This document shows, one piece after another, positions 19,366 through 28,311 of a DNA stretch of 64,000 nt. The stretch spans positions 1 to 64,000 of the forward strand of contig NZ_JASISS010000006.1 in the NCBI RefSeq assembly GCF_030063195.1, read 5' to 3'. Positions within the stretch are counted from its first letter, which is position 1. Every line of letters starts with the position of its first letter. Origin of the DNA: Cryobacterium sp. PH31-AA6 (GTDB taxonomy: Bacteria; Actinomycetota; Actinomycetes; Actinomycetales; Microbacteriaceae). The notes beneath the pieces are model-generated. The model saw nothing but the letters and a program-made list of their open reading frames with translations, did not search any database and was not told the origin of the DNA. The translations under genes and the position numbers were made by a program.

Positions 19366-20495
19366 CGGATTCCCCTCTGCTTCTGGATCTGGCGGGCGTT
19401 GTAGACGACGATCGGCAACACGAGAAGGAACAGCACGACGGCGAAGGCCGCCGAGCGGCCCAGCTCAAAGTTCTTGAACTGGGTGTACATCTCGTTCGCG
19501 ATCACGCTCGTGCTGTTGGCGCCGGCGGTCATGGTTCGCACGATGTCGAAGACCTTGAGCGAGGCGATGGAGATCGTCGTCAGAACGACGATGAGGGAAC
19601 TGCGGATGCCGGGGACGGTGACGTTCGTGAACTTCTGCCAAGCGTTGGTGCCGTCCAGTTCCGCGGCCTCCAGCTGCTCGGCGGGTACGCCTTTGATGGC
19701 CGCGGACAGCACGACCATCGCGAAACCGGTCTGCACCCAGATCAGAACGACGATCAGGAAGATCGTGTTCCACGGCTCGTTGGCGATGAAGTCGACCGGC
19801 TGACCACCGAACCACACCACGACCTGGTTGAGCAGGCCGATCTGATTCTGGTCGGCCGGGCGGGCGGTGTAGACGAAACGCCAGATGATCGACGCACCGA
19901 CGAAGGAGATCGCCATGGGCATGAACACCATGATCTTGAAGTACTTCTCGCCGCGGCTCTTGTCGATGAAGACCGCGTAAGCGAGCCCGGCGATGGTGGA
20001 CACGAGCGGAGCGATCAGCACCCAGACGATGGTGTTGAGCACCGTGCGGATGGCCTCCGGCTGGGTGAACAGCCAGATGAAGTTGTCCAGACCGATGAAG
20101 GCGGTTCCGCGTGAGTTCATGAACGACTGCACCGTGGTCTGGATGCTCGGGATGACCAGGCCGATCGCGAGCAGCAGGATCGCCGGCGAGAGGAATCCGA
20201 ACAGCTGGAAGAGGTAGCCGGCTCCGGCGCGGGAACGGTAGTCGACGATGAAGAACACCCCGCCGAGGACTGCAGCGGCGGCGGCGGCCCACCAGTAGGA
20301 TCCGGCGGCCAGGAGAACGAGCAACGGAGCGGCCACGCAGACCACGAGTCGGATGACGGTGTAGATCGTGCCCGACCGCGGAGCGATCTCGACGAAGAAC
20401 AGGATCGCCCCGACCAGGGCGACGAAGGCAAGAACGATGATGGGGATTTGTGCGAGGGCCGGCAATTGCCCCAGCCAGGCAAAGAACGCTGACAT
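19362..20495 (-). CDS. alpha-glucoside-type ABC transporter permease 1 (AglF/MalF-like)
   Basis: MalF-family permease, 377 residues from the ATG at 20495, which follows GAGAGG with 6 nt spacing. The longer reading to 20618 lacks such a site and crosses the hairpin. Three or so extra hydrophobic segments (WLGQLPALAQIPIIVLAFVA and VCVAAPLLVLLAAGSYWWAAA regions) precede the usual core, as in AglF proteins. The EAA loop is EAAELDGTNAWQKFTNVTVPGI. It pairs with the AglG-like gene (overlap of 4 nt) and the upstream AglE-like lipoprotein. Confidence 0.92.
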   Translation of the reverse strand: MSAFFAWLGQLPALAQIPIIVLAFVALVGAILFFVEIAPRSGTIYTVIRLVVCVAAPLLVLLAAGSYWWAAAAAAVLGGVFFIVDYRSRAGAGYLFQLFGFLSPAILLLAIGLVIPSIQTTVQSFMNSRGTAFIGLDNFIWLFTQPEAIRTVLNTIVWVLIAPLVSTIAGLAYAVFIDKSRGEKYFKIMVFMPMAISFVGASIIWRFVYTARPADQNQIGLLNQVVVWFGGQPVDFIANEPWNTIFLIVVLIWVQTGFAMVVLSAAIKGVPAEQLEAAELDGTNAWQKFTNVTVPGIRSSLIVVLTTISIASLKVFDIVRTMTAGANSTSVIANEMYTQFKNFELGRSAAFAVVLFLLVLPIVVYNARQIQKQRGIR

Positions 20496-20581
20496 CTGAA
20501 ACCTCTCGAGTACGACTATGGGCTCACGGTGATCGCTGGTTTGGCGGGGAAAATTTACCGCCACGCTACACCCACATGAGA

Positions 20582-20616
20582 GTGGGCCGCCCGGTTTTTT
20601 AGGACGAGCGGCCCAC
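20582..20616 (-). promoter_or_regulatory. intercistronic hairpin between aglE-like and aglF-like genes
   Basis: GTGGGCCGC (20582-20590) pairs perfectly with GCGGCCCAC (20608-20616) around a loop containing a run of six A on the minus strand. Such hairpins after the binding-protein gene often lower expression of the permease genes relative to the receptor. Confidence 0.65.
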
Positions 20617-20674
20617 ACTGATGGGTGCTGCTATTACACGTGCCGTGCTGGTCGGGGCCGAAGCCCCGGTCGTG

Positions 20675-21991
20675 CTACTTGGACGGCCAGCCGCCTTCGA
20701 TGCTGGTCAGCACCTCGTCGGTCGGAGTGCCGTTGATCCAGTTGACCATTCCCTTCCAGAACGTTCCGGCTCCCACCGAACCCGGCATGAGGTCGGAGGC
20801 GTCGAAACGGAAGGTGGTCTTCGGGTCCTGCAGGATCTTGATGGCCTGCTGAAGGATCGGGCTCTTCGCGTTGGCGGGGTCGAGACCCTTGTTGGCGCTG
20901 ATCACTCCACCGAGGCTGACCCGGCTGTTCGCCCAGTCCGCGCTGGAGAGGTAGGCCTGGACCTTCTGGGTGTCGGCGTCGTCGGAGAACGCACCGACGA
21001 TTTCGCCACCACCGGTGACGGCCTGTCCGCCTGCTTCGGCGGCCGGGGTGATGAAGGCCCAGACGTCGCCGTCAGGACCGACCTTTCCGCCGGCATCCGT
21101 GATGAAGCCGTCGAAGAAGGACGCCTGGTGCGTCAGCGCGCAGGTGCCGTTGGCGATCGGAGTGGCAACGTCGCCGAAGGCGGTCGTGCCGATCGAGCGC
21201 ACGTCGCCGAAGGTGGCGTTGACGTAGGCCGGGTTCAGCAGGATTTCGCCGAGGGAGTCGAACGCGGTCTTGATCGCGGGGTCGGTGAACGGGATCTCGT
21301 TCTTGACCCACTTGTCGTAGGTCTCCGGTCCGGCTTCGCGCAGAACGAGGTCTTCGACCCAGTCGGTGCCCGGCCAGCCGGTGGCGTCGCCGGAGCCGAA
21401 GCCGGCGCACCACGGTGCAGTGCCGGACTTCTCCTGGATGGTCTTGGTCACGGCGAGCAGTTCGTCCCAGGTCTTGGGAACTTCGACGCCCCACTCCTTG
21501 AACTTGGCCGGCGAGTACCAGATGAAGCCCTTGACGCTGGCCATCAGCGGTGCGCCATAGAACGTGTCGCCGACAGTGCCGTAAGCCTTCCAGTCCTTGG
21601 ACCAGTTCTTGTCGACGTTGTCCTCTACGGCCTTCGGAGCCGGCTTGAGGAAGTCACGGCTGGCGAGGTCCGCGAGCAGGCCCGGCTGCGGGAAGATGGC
21701 GAGGTCGGGAGCGTTGCCACCCTGGGCGCGGATCGCGATCTGCGCTTCGAACTCCTTCGACGATTCGTACTGAATGTCGATGTTGTTCTTCTTCTCCCAG
21801 TCGGCCCAGGACTGCTCGAGCAGCTTGGCCTCGGTGTCCGCGATCGTGCCGTACAGGGTGACGACGCCATCGCCCGCGGCGCCGGCATCGGCTGTCGTGC
21901 TTCCGGGGCCACCGGAACAACCGGCCAGGGTCAAACCGGCGATCGTCGCTATCGCGACGGATGCTGTGAAACGGCGGTGCGAGAGCCGCAT
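20675..21991 (-). CDS. alpha-glucoside-type ABC transporter binding lipoprotein (AglE-like)
   Basis: 438-residue extracellular sugar receptor. The lipoprotein signal is MRLSHRRF, a hydrophobic stretch and lipobox LAGCSGG. The mature part has features of large type 1 sugar-binding proteins: IAIRAQGGNAPDLAIFPQPG near residue 90, WYSPAKFKEWGVEVPKTWDELLA, and the Trp-rich C-terminal ligand region GTFWKGMVNWINGT. ATG at 21991 follows GAGGAGG. The promoter upstream has LacI-type palindromes. Resemblance to AglE suggests alpha-glucosides such as maltose, trehalose or sucrose; this is family-level inference. Confidence 0.9.
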   Translation of the reverse strand: MRLSHRRFTASVAIATIAGLTLAGCSGGPGSTTADAGAAGDGVVTLYGTIADTEAKLLEQSWADWEKKNNIDIQYESSKEFEAQIAIRAQGGNAPDLAIFPQPGLLADLASRDFLKPAPKAVEDNVDKNWSKDWKAYGTVGDTFYGAPLMASVKGFIWYSPAKFKEWGVEVPKTWDELLAVTKTIQEKSGTAPWCAGFGSGDATGWPGTDWVEDLVLREAGPETYDKWVKNEIPFTDPAIKTAFDSLGEILLNPAYVNATFGDVRSIGTTAFGDVATPIANGTCALTHQASFFDGFITDAGGKVGPDGDVWAFITPAAEAGGQAVTGGGEIVGAFSDDADTQKVQAYLSSADWANSRVSLGGVISANKGLDPANAKSPILQQAIKILQDPKTTFRFDASDLMPGSVGAGTFWKGMVNWINGTPTDEVLTSIEGGWPSK

Positions 21992-22072
21992 TAGTCCTCC
22001 TCATTGAGATGTGGCGGTGTTCGAGTGGGCTTTTCCCAGGGACACCGAAGTGCTGCAGGTGCTGGAATCGAC

Positions 22073-22100
22073 CGTATAGGGAACCGGTTCCACACCACAA
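22073..22100 (-). promoter_or_regulatory. aglE-like promoter with operator between -35 and -10
   Basis: On the minus strand, TTGTGG (plus 22095-22100) and TATACG (22073-22078) are 16 bp apart. GGAACCGGTTCC (22080-22091), a perfect 12-bp palindrome, fills the spacer, so bound repressor would block RNA polymerase. Confidence 0.65.
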
Positions 22101-22161
22101 GTTACGGCACGATCCCCCTGATCCGCAAGACCGATGTGGTCACGAATTGAAAAAGATCTTC

Positions 22162-22175
22162 TGAGAGCGCTCTCA
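22162..22175. promoter_or_regulatory. LacI-type palindrome TGAGAGCGCTCTCA
   Basis: A perfect 14-bp palindrome with the central CG typical of LacI-family operators, lying midway between the divergent aglE-like and regulator genes. Its sequence differs from the two GGAACCGGTTCC sites, so it may belong to a second regulator. Confidence 0.7.
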
Positions 22176-22220
22176 AGGGGCGGTGGGCGCGTTCGGGGCG
22201 ACGCGCGGCGCAGATATTCA

Positions 22221-22234
22221 TGGAACCGGTTCCA
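22221..22234. promoter_or_regulatory. LacI-type palindrome TGGAACCGGTTCCA at the regulator promoter
   Basis: A perfect 14-bp palindrome with the same core as the site at 22080-22091, placed 56 nt before the regulator ATG. It fits autoregulation and co-regulation of both divergent promoters. Confidence 0.7.
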
Positions 22235-22289
22235 GAGTGGGGAGAATGCGGCTAGTCTGTCGTCAGCACAACCAACGACGGAGGCCGGA

Positions 22290-23318
22290 ATGAGCGCGAT
22301 CGCGGATGTCGCCCGCCTCGCCGGCGTGGCGAAGGCCACGGCGTCCCGGGCGCTCAGCGGCCGGGGCTACGTGTCGGAGGAGACCAGACTCAAGGTCGTC
22401 GCCGCGGCCAGGGCGATCGGTTACGTCGCCTCCCCCAACGCCGCCAGCCTGGTCACGGGCCGCACCAAGAGCGTCGGCGTCATCATTCCCTTCATCAGTC
22501 GCTGGTTCTTCTCCGAGGTGCTCGAGAGCATGGAGGAGACTCTTCTCGCCCAGGGCTACGACATGACCCTCTACAATCTGCCGGCCGCCTCGCCCGAGCG
22601 GGACAGCGTCTTCGAGTATTTCCTCGCCCGCAAAAGGTTCGACGGGGTGATCTCGGTCGGCGTCGCCCTCAGCGCGGGAGAGGTCGACCACCTGCACCGC
22701 CTCGGCCGCCCGCTGGTCGGCATCGGCGGTCCGATTCGGGGAGTGCCGACGATCGCGATCGACGACGTCGCCTCCGCCCGACTTGCCACGGAGCACCTGC
22801 TCAGCCTCGGGCACCGCGACATCCTGCACATCGGCGGCAACCAGGCAGATGAAATGGACTTCAAGGTGCACAGTCAGCGATTGACCGGGTTCTATGCGGC
22901 CATGGAGGAGGCCGGCTGCCGGCCCGAGGGTGCATTCCGCCCGTGCGAGTTCACCATGCCGGGCGGGTATCGGGTCGGCCTGTCCGTCTTCGGCGACCCT
23001 CGCAGCCGACCGACCGCGGTCTTCGCCGCGAGCGACGAGATCGCGATGGGCCTGATCGTCGCCGCCAGGGAGCTGGGAATCCAGGTGCCCGCGGACCTGT
23101 CCGTGATCGGCATCGACGGGCATCCGTATGCCGAGATGTTCCGCCTGACCACGCTGGAGCAGCACCCAAGGTTGCAGGGACAGCTCGCCGTGACGACGCT
23201 CCTCACCGAGCTCGAGTCCCCCACACCCCGGAACGATTCCGACCATCTGACGGTGCTGCCGACCAACCTTGTCTTCCGCTCGAGCACGAGCAGACCGCGG
23301 AGCCACGCCGGCGCCTGA
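22290..23318 (+). CDS. LacI-family regulator divergent from the AglEFG-like importer
   Basis: 342-residue repressor. The DNA-binding domain begins right at the start (SAIADVARLAGVAKATASRALSG) and includes the hinge region IGYVASPNAASLV. The effector-binding core has VGVIIPFISRWFFSEVLE, AASDEIAMGL and GIDGHPYAEMF. ATG at 22290 follows GGAGG with 5 nt spacing; the frame is open back to 22134 but without support. It is divergent from the sugar importer, and three palindromes lie between them. It is convergent with the MFS gene, whose stop is 27 nt away. Confidence 0.92.
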   Translation: MSAIADVARLAGVAKATASRALSGRGYVSEETRLKVVAAARAIGYVASPNAASLVTGRTKSVGVIIPFISRWFFSEVLESMEETLLAQGYDMTLYNLPAASPERDSVFEYFLARKRFDGVISVGVALSAGEVDHLHRLGRPLVGIGGPIRGVPTIAIDDVASARLATEHLLSLGHRDILHIGGNQADEMDFKVHSQRLTGFYAAMEEAGCRPEGAFRPCEFTMPGGYRVGLSVFGDPRSRPTAVFAASDEIAMGLIVAARELGIQVPADLSVIGIDGHPYAEMFRLTTLEQHPRLQGQLAVTTLLTELESPTPRNDSDHLTVLPTNLVFRSSTSRPRSHAGA

Positions 23319-23345
23319 CCGGTCGCGGGTCAGCTCGGGCCCCGC

Positions 23346-24650
23346 TCAGCTGTCGCCGGCGCCGATCGCCTCCGCTTCCTCGAGTGGGTCTACCTGCCCG
23401 TTGGCGCGGGCCAGGTGCCGATGCCCGGCCAGGAGAATGGCGACTGCGACGAGCACGGCTGCCGCCGCTGCGACGAACGGGCTGGCCGGCCCGACCGAAG
23501 CCGCTAACAGCGTCGCGGCGGGCGGCGCGATGGCTCCGCCGAGAAAACGCACCCCGGAGTACGCCGAACTCGCCACGGAACGTGGCAGGTCGGTCGCCTC
23601 CATCACGCATTCCGTGAGCACGGTGTTGAGCACGCCGAGCAGCAGGCCGCCGATGACGACGCAGGCGACCAGGCCGACCGCGGATCCGATCGACCCGGCA
23701 GCGGCCAGGAGGTCCAGCGTGAGCAGCGGGAGCACGAACCAGAGTACCCGGGTGCGCGGCATCCGACGGGTCAGGATCGGTGCGACCCAGACCGAGGTGA
23801 TTGCGAGCGAGAGCCCCCAGCCGAAAAAGACGAGCCCGAGGGTCACGGCGCTGCCCAGGCCCAGCGGCACGAGGGCGAACGGGGTGTAGGCCAGGAGTAC
23901 GAAGAAGCCGATGTTGTAGAAGAAGGCGGCGGCGGCCAGCACGCCGAGCCCGGGGCGGGCGAGCGCCCGGAACGGGGCCGAGACGCGGATCGGCGCCGGC
24001 CTGGTCGGCTCGGACTTCAACATCACGACGATGGCCACGAAGCCGACCGCCATCAGCGTGGCGCTGCCGAAGAACGGACCGCGCCAGCTCAGGCTGCCGA
24101 GGAGGCCGCCGATCAGCGGGCCGATGGCGATGCCCAGGCCGAGCGCCGCCTCATAGAGGATGATCGCCGAGGACGTGCCGCCCGAGGCTGCGCCGACGAT
24201 CGTGGCCAGGGCGGTGGAGATGAAGAGCGCGTTGCCGAGACCCCAGCCGGCCCTGAAGCCGATGATCGACTCCACGTCCTGCGACAGGCCGGCCGCCAGG
24301 GCGAAGGCGATGATCAGTGCGAGGCCGATCAGCAGGGTTCGCTTGGCGCCGATCCGGCTGGACAGCCAGCTCGTGAAGAACATGGCGATGCCCGTGATCA
24401 CGAGGTAGCTGGTGAACAGCATCTCGGTCTCGGTCGGCGAGGCCGCGAGGTCGCGCGCGATGGCCGGCAGGATGGGATCGACCAGGCCGATCCCCATGAA
24501 CGCGATCACGCAGGCGAAGGCGACCGCCCAGACCGCGGTCGGCTGGTGCAGGATGCTGCGGGCCGGCTCCGCCGTCACGGCCACATGCGTGGACGCACCG
24601 ACGTCGATTCCCGAGGGGCTGCCTACGGCGCGGCCGGTGGCACGGCTCAC
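23346..24650 (-). CDS. MFS exporter (DHA1-like), regulated by adjacent MarR
   Basis: 434-residue major facilitator transporter with about 12 membrane segments. The motif A loop is SSRIGAKRTLLIG near residue 95, and motif C-like IGPLIGGLLGSLSWRGPF near residue 190 marks it as a probable drug/H+ antiporter. GTG at 24650 overlaps the MarR stop by 4 nt, so the pair is translated together. The arrangement (MarR then exporter, operator in front) suggests efflux induced by its substrate. The substrate is unknown. Confidence 0.9.
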   Translation of the reverse strand: MSRATGRAVGSPSGIDVGASTHVAVTAEPARSILHQPTAVWAVAFACVIAFMGIGLVDPILPAIARDLAASPTETEMLFTSYLVITGIAMFFTSWLSSRIGAKRTLLIGLALIIAFALAAGLSQDVESIIGFRAGWGLGNALFISTALATIVGAASGGTSSAIILYEAALGLGIAIGPLIGGLLGSLSWRGPFFGSATLMAVGFVAIVVMLKSEPTRPAPIRVSAPFRALARPGLGVLAAAAFFYNIGFFVLLAYTPFALVPLGLGSAVTLGLVFFGWGLSLAITSVWVAPILTRRMPRTRVLWFVLPLLTLDLLAAAGSIGSAVGLVACVVIGGLLLGVLNTVLTECVMEATDLPRSVASSAYSGVRFLGGAIAPPAATLLAASVGPASPFVAAAAAVLVAVAILLAGHRHLARANGQVDPLEEAEAIGAGDS

Positions 24651-25114
24651 CGTTCGCCGCCGAGCTCTGCGATCGGGGCGGCCAAGCCGACCGGGTCGCT
24701 CCGGTCAACCCGATCCCGGAGGATCCAGAGAGCGCGCTCGAGCACGGCGATGTCTGCGGCGGGCAGATCGGCGAACATGGGGAGCAGCGCCGTCGCGATC
24801 TCGTCCCGCCAGCCGAGCAGTGCGGCCTCCCCGGCCGGGGTGATCACCGTCTGGGAGACCCGGGCGTCGAGAGGGTCGGACAGGCGGGTCGCCCACCCGC
24901 GCAGCTCGAGATGGCTGACGAGCTTGGTGGCCGTCGGCTGGGAGACCCGGCTCCGCACGGCGAGTTCGCCGAGACGGATCGAACCTGATTCGCGCAGCGC
25001 GCTGAGCGTGCGCCAGACGGCCGGCGATTCCGGGTTCACGGCGGCGTGGGCGGCCACTCTGGTCAACCGGTGGTTGACCGAGACGAGGTCGCCGAGGATG
25101 GTGTGCAGGGTCAT
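24647..25114 (-). CDS. MarR-family regulator
   Basis: 155-residue winged-helix regulator. The recognition region is IRLGELAVRSRVSQPTATKLVSHLELRGWATRL (helix-turn-helix near residue 60) with the wing DPLDARVSQTVITPAGEA. ATG at 25114 has GGAG 8 nt upstream; ATG at 25120 is possible, and the longer frame to 25252 crosses a terminator and the operator. It is first gene of a two-gene operon with the MFS exporter. An inverted repeat over its promoter (25134-25146) is the likely binding site. Confidence 0.9.
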   Translation of the reverse strand: MTLHTILGDLVSVNHRLTRVAAHAAVNPESPAVWRTLSALRESGSIRLGELAVRSRVSQPTATKLVSHLELRGWATRLSDPLDARVSQTVITPAGEAALLGWRDEIATALLPMFADLPAADIAVLERALWILRDRVDRSDPVGLAAPIAELGGER

Positions 25115-25133
25115 GGGCATCACTCCACTATAC

Positions 25134-25146
25134 ATAGCCAAGCTAT
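25134..25146. promoter_or_regulatory. MarR operator over the marR-MFS promoter
   Basis: ATAGC and GCTAT flank CAA, a perfect inverted repeat, inside an AT-rich stretch (TATATATA to TATACATA) that should contain the -10 box. It lies 20 nt upstream of the marR start. Confidence 0.65.
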
Positions 25147-25182
25147 ATATATTCATCCGGAGTGGCATTGCCGGGTTAACGG

Positions 25183-25220
25183 CCGGAGGGCGTCGCATCC
25201 AGGGATGCGACGCCCTCCGG
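25183..25220. terminator. terminator of the rplJL operon
   Basis: A perfect 17-bp stem (CCGGAGGGCGTCGCATC at 25183-25199, complement at 25204-25220) with a 4-base loop. It separates the rplL stop at 25277 from the marR promoter on the same strand. Confidence 0.85.
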
Positions 25221-25276
25221 CGTGCTGGACGGCTGACGCCGTCCGACCTCACTGGACCCCCAGGGGGCCCGGTTAG

Positions 25277-25660
25277 TTACTTGAGGACTGCGGTGGCGCC
25301 GGCAGCTTCGAGAGCAGCCTTGCCCTTTTCAGCGGCCTCCTTGGAGACGCCTTCGAGGACGGCCTTCGGCGCGCCATCGACGACGGCCTTGGCCTCGCCA
25401 AGGCCCAGGCTGGTGAGCTCGCGCACAACCTTGATGACCTGGATCTTCTTGTCGCCGACGGCTTCGAGAACGACGTCGAACGCGCTCTGCTCTTCGACCT
25501 CTTCAACAGCAGCGGCCGGTCCGGCAGCGCCGGCAGCGGCGACCGGAGCAGCAGCGGTGACCTCGAAGGTCTCCTCGAACGCCTTGACGAACTCGCTGAG
25601 TTCGATGAGGGTCAGACCCTTGAACTGTTCGAGCAATTCTTCGGTGGAAAGCTTTGCCAT
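25277..25660 (-). CDS. rplL: 50S ribosomal protein L7/L12
   Basis: 127-residue stalk protein that recruits translation factors to the ribosome. The N-terminal dimerisation part ([29 protein letters not shown]) is joined by an Ala/Gly-rich hinge (about residues 34-52) to the C-terminal domain, with [36 protein letters not shown] intact. It follows rplJ after 52 nt and ends the operon before the 17-bp terminator. Normal length and sequence. Confidence 0.98.
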   Translation of the reverse strand: MAKLSTEELLEQFKGLTLIELSEFVKAFEETFEVTAAAPVAAAGAAGPAAAVEEVEEQSAFDVVLEAVGDKKIQVIKVVRELTSLGLGEAKAVVDGAPKAVLEGVSKEAAEKGKAALEAAGATAVLK

Positions 25661-25712
25661 GATTTTTCTCCCTATAGTTTCTTAGTTACTCACCGCCATG
25701 CCAGGCAAATGC

Positions 25713-26228
25713 CTAGTTCGCGGACTCCTGCTTCTCACGCAGCGCCTCGATGGTGCGAACAGCCTTCGACAGTGGTGCGTTGAACAGATATGCGGCTCCG
25801 AACAGCGAGGCCTTGAATGCGCCGGCCAGCTTGGCCAGCAGCACTTCGCGGGACTCGAGGTCGGCGAGCTTGCCTACCTCTGCGGCGGTGAGCGGGTTAC
25901 CGTCGAAGTAACCACCCTTCACTACCAGGAGAGGGTTTGCCTTGGTGAAGGCACGCAGGGTCTTCGCGACGGCGACAGGGTCTCCGTGCACGAATGCGAT
26001 TGCGGACGGACCGACAAGCTCGTCGTCAAACGACGTGATGCCGGCGTTGTTGGCCGCAATCTTGGTCAGCGTGTTCTTCACCACGGCGTACGTGGCGTCC
26101 GCACTGATGGAAACGCGCAGCGTCTTGAGCTGCGCAACAGTGAGACCGCGGTACTCGGTGAGCAGAACGGCGGTCGAGCTCTGGAATTTCTCCGTAAGCT
26201 CGGCGACCGTTGCTTCCTTGTTCGCCAT
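25713..26228 (-). CDS. rplJ: 50S ribosomal protein L10
   Basis: 171-residue base of the ribosomal stalk, binding L12 dimers through its C-terminal helix. The start [33 protein letters not shown] is typical. ATG at 26228 follows AGGAG; the frame is open to 26363 but that part overlaps the leader hairpins. An intrinsic terminator-like structure lies 50 nt upstream in the leader, so L10 autoregulation or attenuation is likely. In most bacteria this gene follows rplKA; here that pair is 27 kb away. Confidence 0.97.
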   Translation of the reverse strand: MANKEATVAELTEKFQSSTAVLLTEYRGLTVAQLKTLRVSISADATYAVVKNTLTKIAANNAGITSFDDELVGPSAIAFVHGDPVAVAKTLRAFTKANPLLVVKGGYFDGNPLTAAEVGKLADLESREVLLAKLAGAFKASLFGAAYLFNAPLSKAVRTIEALREKQESAN

Positions 26229-26276
26229 GGCGCTCCTCTTGGTTTTCATGTGCCGGTAGCCCGGGGCGCAGACATG

Positions 26277-26329
26277 AAAAAAGCCCCAGCGCAAGCGCCG
26301 GAGCTGGGAGGCACTCCGCGAGGGAGTGC
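26277..26329 (-). promoter_or_regulatory. rplJL leader with attenuator hairpin
   Basis: On the minus strand, a hairpin GCACTCC/GGAGTGC (26311-26329) is followed by a 10-bp stem (26283-26304, two G-U pairs) and six U (26277-26282), an intrinsic terminator 49 nt upstream of rplJ. It is in the position of the L10 leader, where ribosomal protein binding controls expression. Confidence 0.7.
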
Positions 26330-26432
26330 ATGACCTACTTCGATTCCTGCGCGGGCCGTTCACGTGAATGAACCTTCGATCACCGCTCCCTGTGCAGGGG
26401 CGATGACAACCGGCGGTCTTTGGCTAAGCATC

Positions 26433-26461
26433 ACTCTAGGTGACGCGGGCCGTGCCCGCAA
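26433..26461 (-). promoter_or_regulatory. probable rplJL promoter
   Basis: Minus-strand TTGCGG (plus 26456-26461) and TAGAGT (26433-26438) with a 17-bp spacer. The implied leader is about 200 nt and contains the attenuator. Confidence 0.5.
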
Positions 26462-26506
26462 ATCGGGCCGGGGTCACCGGCCGGGTGCGCACTCCGGACC
26501 CGGCCA

Positions 26507-28204
26507 TTATCCGGATCCGCTGAGGCGGAACTCCTCGCTGTCGAGCAGGTGCTGGGCGCGCTCGACCGCTCGGGAGCTGTACGAGCCGGTCGACCTCGCG
26601 TCGAGCAACGCGTCACGTTCCGCCCGTAGCACCCGGAGTCGCAGGGCCCGGTACTGCTCCTGCGGTCCGGCGGCATCCGTGTCGGGCGACTCCGACAGTG
26701 ACTGCTGGCGCCGGGAGCTCGCCAGGCGCACCCGCTCCACCACCTGGGAATCGAACCGGCGGCCGTCGTCCTGGGCCACGGCGGGGTTGTCGAGCATCGC
26801 GAGGCCGACGCCCGTCATCTCCGCGACGAGGGTCGACAGTTCCGCGCGATCCGCTGCCTGGTCGCCACCGCGCATTCCCAGTGACCTGATCAGCAGCGGA
26901 AGCGTCCCGCCCTGAACGAGCAGCGAGACGATGGCGACCGTGAAGGCGATGAGCAACAGCTGTGCGCGGTACGGGGTGGCGGCCGGCAGGGAATGTGCCG
27001 CCGCCACGGTGACGACACCGCGCATGCCAGACCAGGCCAGCACGGCGCCGCCCCGCCAGCCGAGCCCCTCCGTGGTCACGAAGGCGAAATCGGCATGCCG
27101 CCGTCGCACGGTCAGTCGATCCTTCCTCGCACCTTGCCCGTCCGCGCCCGGGAGGTCTCTCCGCCATCGCCCGGCGAACGATGTGGACGGGCCCTTCTCC
27201 CTCGCTCGCCGTCCGTCGCTCCGGAGCAGGGCGAGCAACGGGACTACGAACGCGATGCGGACCAGGGTCAGCACGAGTGTGGCGAGCAGCCCCAGCGCGA
27301 TCGCCTGACTGACACTGAAGTGGTCATCCTTCACCTGGTCGATCAGACCCTTCAACCCGAGGCCCATGACCAGGAATACACCGTTCTCCAGCACGAATTG
27401 GACGGTTCGCCAGTTCAGGCGCTCATTGATGCGGTCCTGCGCAGAGAAGAGTTGGGCGCTCCGGTGGCCGGTCACCATTCCGGCGACGACGACGGCGAGC
27501 ACACCGGATGCCTTGATCTCGTTGGCCGGGATGAACGCCAGGAACGGAACGGCAAAGGAAATGGTCGTGTTCAGCACGACGTCGTCGAGGTGAGAACGGA
27601 GCCAGACCGTGACCTGCCCCACCACAAACCCGATCAGGATCGCCGCGACGACCGCGTAGGCGAAGTCGCCGATGACGTCGAGAAGCGCGATGGAGCCGGC
27701 CGTCGCCGCCACCGCCGAGCGCAGCAGGACCAGGGCCGAGGCGTCGTTGACGAGGCTCTCCCCGTGCAGGAGGGTGATCAGCCTCGGCGGCAGTCCGAGC
27801 CGGCGCCCGATCGCCGTCGCGGCGACGGCATCCGGGGGGCTGACGACCGCGCCGAGGGCGATGGCCGCCGGGAGGCTCAGCGCGGGCAGCAGCCAGTGGA
27901 ACACCAGGCCGACGATGAACGCGCTGACCAGGACGAGCAGCACGGAGAGCCCGGTGATGGCCTTGAGGTTGCGGCGGAAGTCGACGACGGGGAGGGTGAC
28001 GGCCCCCGCATAGAGCAGCGGCGGGAGCACGGCGCTGAGGATGAAACCGGGCGGAATGGCCACATCGGGGACGCCGGGGATCAGGCTTCCGGCGACGCCG
28101 GCGAGAACGAGCACCAGGGGCGCGGCCACGCCCAGCTTCGGCCCGACGACGGCCGCGCCGACGAGGAGGAGGATCCCGAACACCCCCAGGAGCGAGTAAG
28201 TCAC
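26507..28204 (-). CDS. CPA1-type Na+/H+ antiporter
   Basis: 565-residue monovalent cation/proton antiporter of the NhaP/NHE family. About 12 membrane segments span residues 1-440. The ion-binding region LHGESLVNDASALVLLR near residue 145 carries the ND pair, and the SPPDAVAATAIGRRLGLP segment precedes it. The polar loop SDGRRAREKGPSTSF interrupts the later segments. The C-terminal 120 residues are cytoplasmic and charged, ending in helical, Arg-rich sequence. GTG at 28204 has TACGAT at exactly -12 to -7, so a leaderless transcript is likely. Role: sodium and pH homeostasis. Confidence 0.92.
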   Translation of the reverse strand: MTYSLLGVFGILLLVGAAVVGPKLGVAAPLVLVLAGVAGSLIPGVPDVAIPPGFILSAVLPPLLYAGAVTLPVVDFRRNLKAITGLSVLLVLVSAFIVGLVFHWLLPALSLPAAIALGAVVSPPDAVAATAIGRRLGLPPRLITLLHGESLVNDASALVLLRSAVAATAGSIALLDVIGDFAYAVVAAILIGFVVGQVTVWLRSHLDDVVLNTTISFAVPFLAFIPANEIKASGVLAVVVAGMVTGHRSAQLFSAQDRINERLNWRTVQFVLENGVFLVMGLGLKGLIDQVKDDHFSVSQAIALGLLATLVLTLVRIAFVVPLLALLRSDGRRAREKGPSTSFAGRWRRDLPGADGQGARKDRLTVRRRHADFAFVTTEGLGWRGGAVLAWSGMRGVVTVAAAHSLPAATPYRAQLLLIAFTVAIVSLLVQGGTLPLLIRSLGMRGGDQAADRAELSTLVAEMTGVGLAMLDNPAVAQDDGRRFDSQVVERVRLASSRRQQSLSESPDTDAAGPQEQYRALRLRVLRAERDALLDARSTGSYSSRAVERAQHLLDSEEFRLSGSG

Positions 28205-28311
28205 TTCGCCATCGTAGGATCCTCGCCCCCGCGTCGGCCGGGAAAGCGCCCGCCGAACCTGACCCGGTTCTCAGAAACGCAGGTTCCCTGCGCCGCGTGC
28301 GGCGGGGCGGG

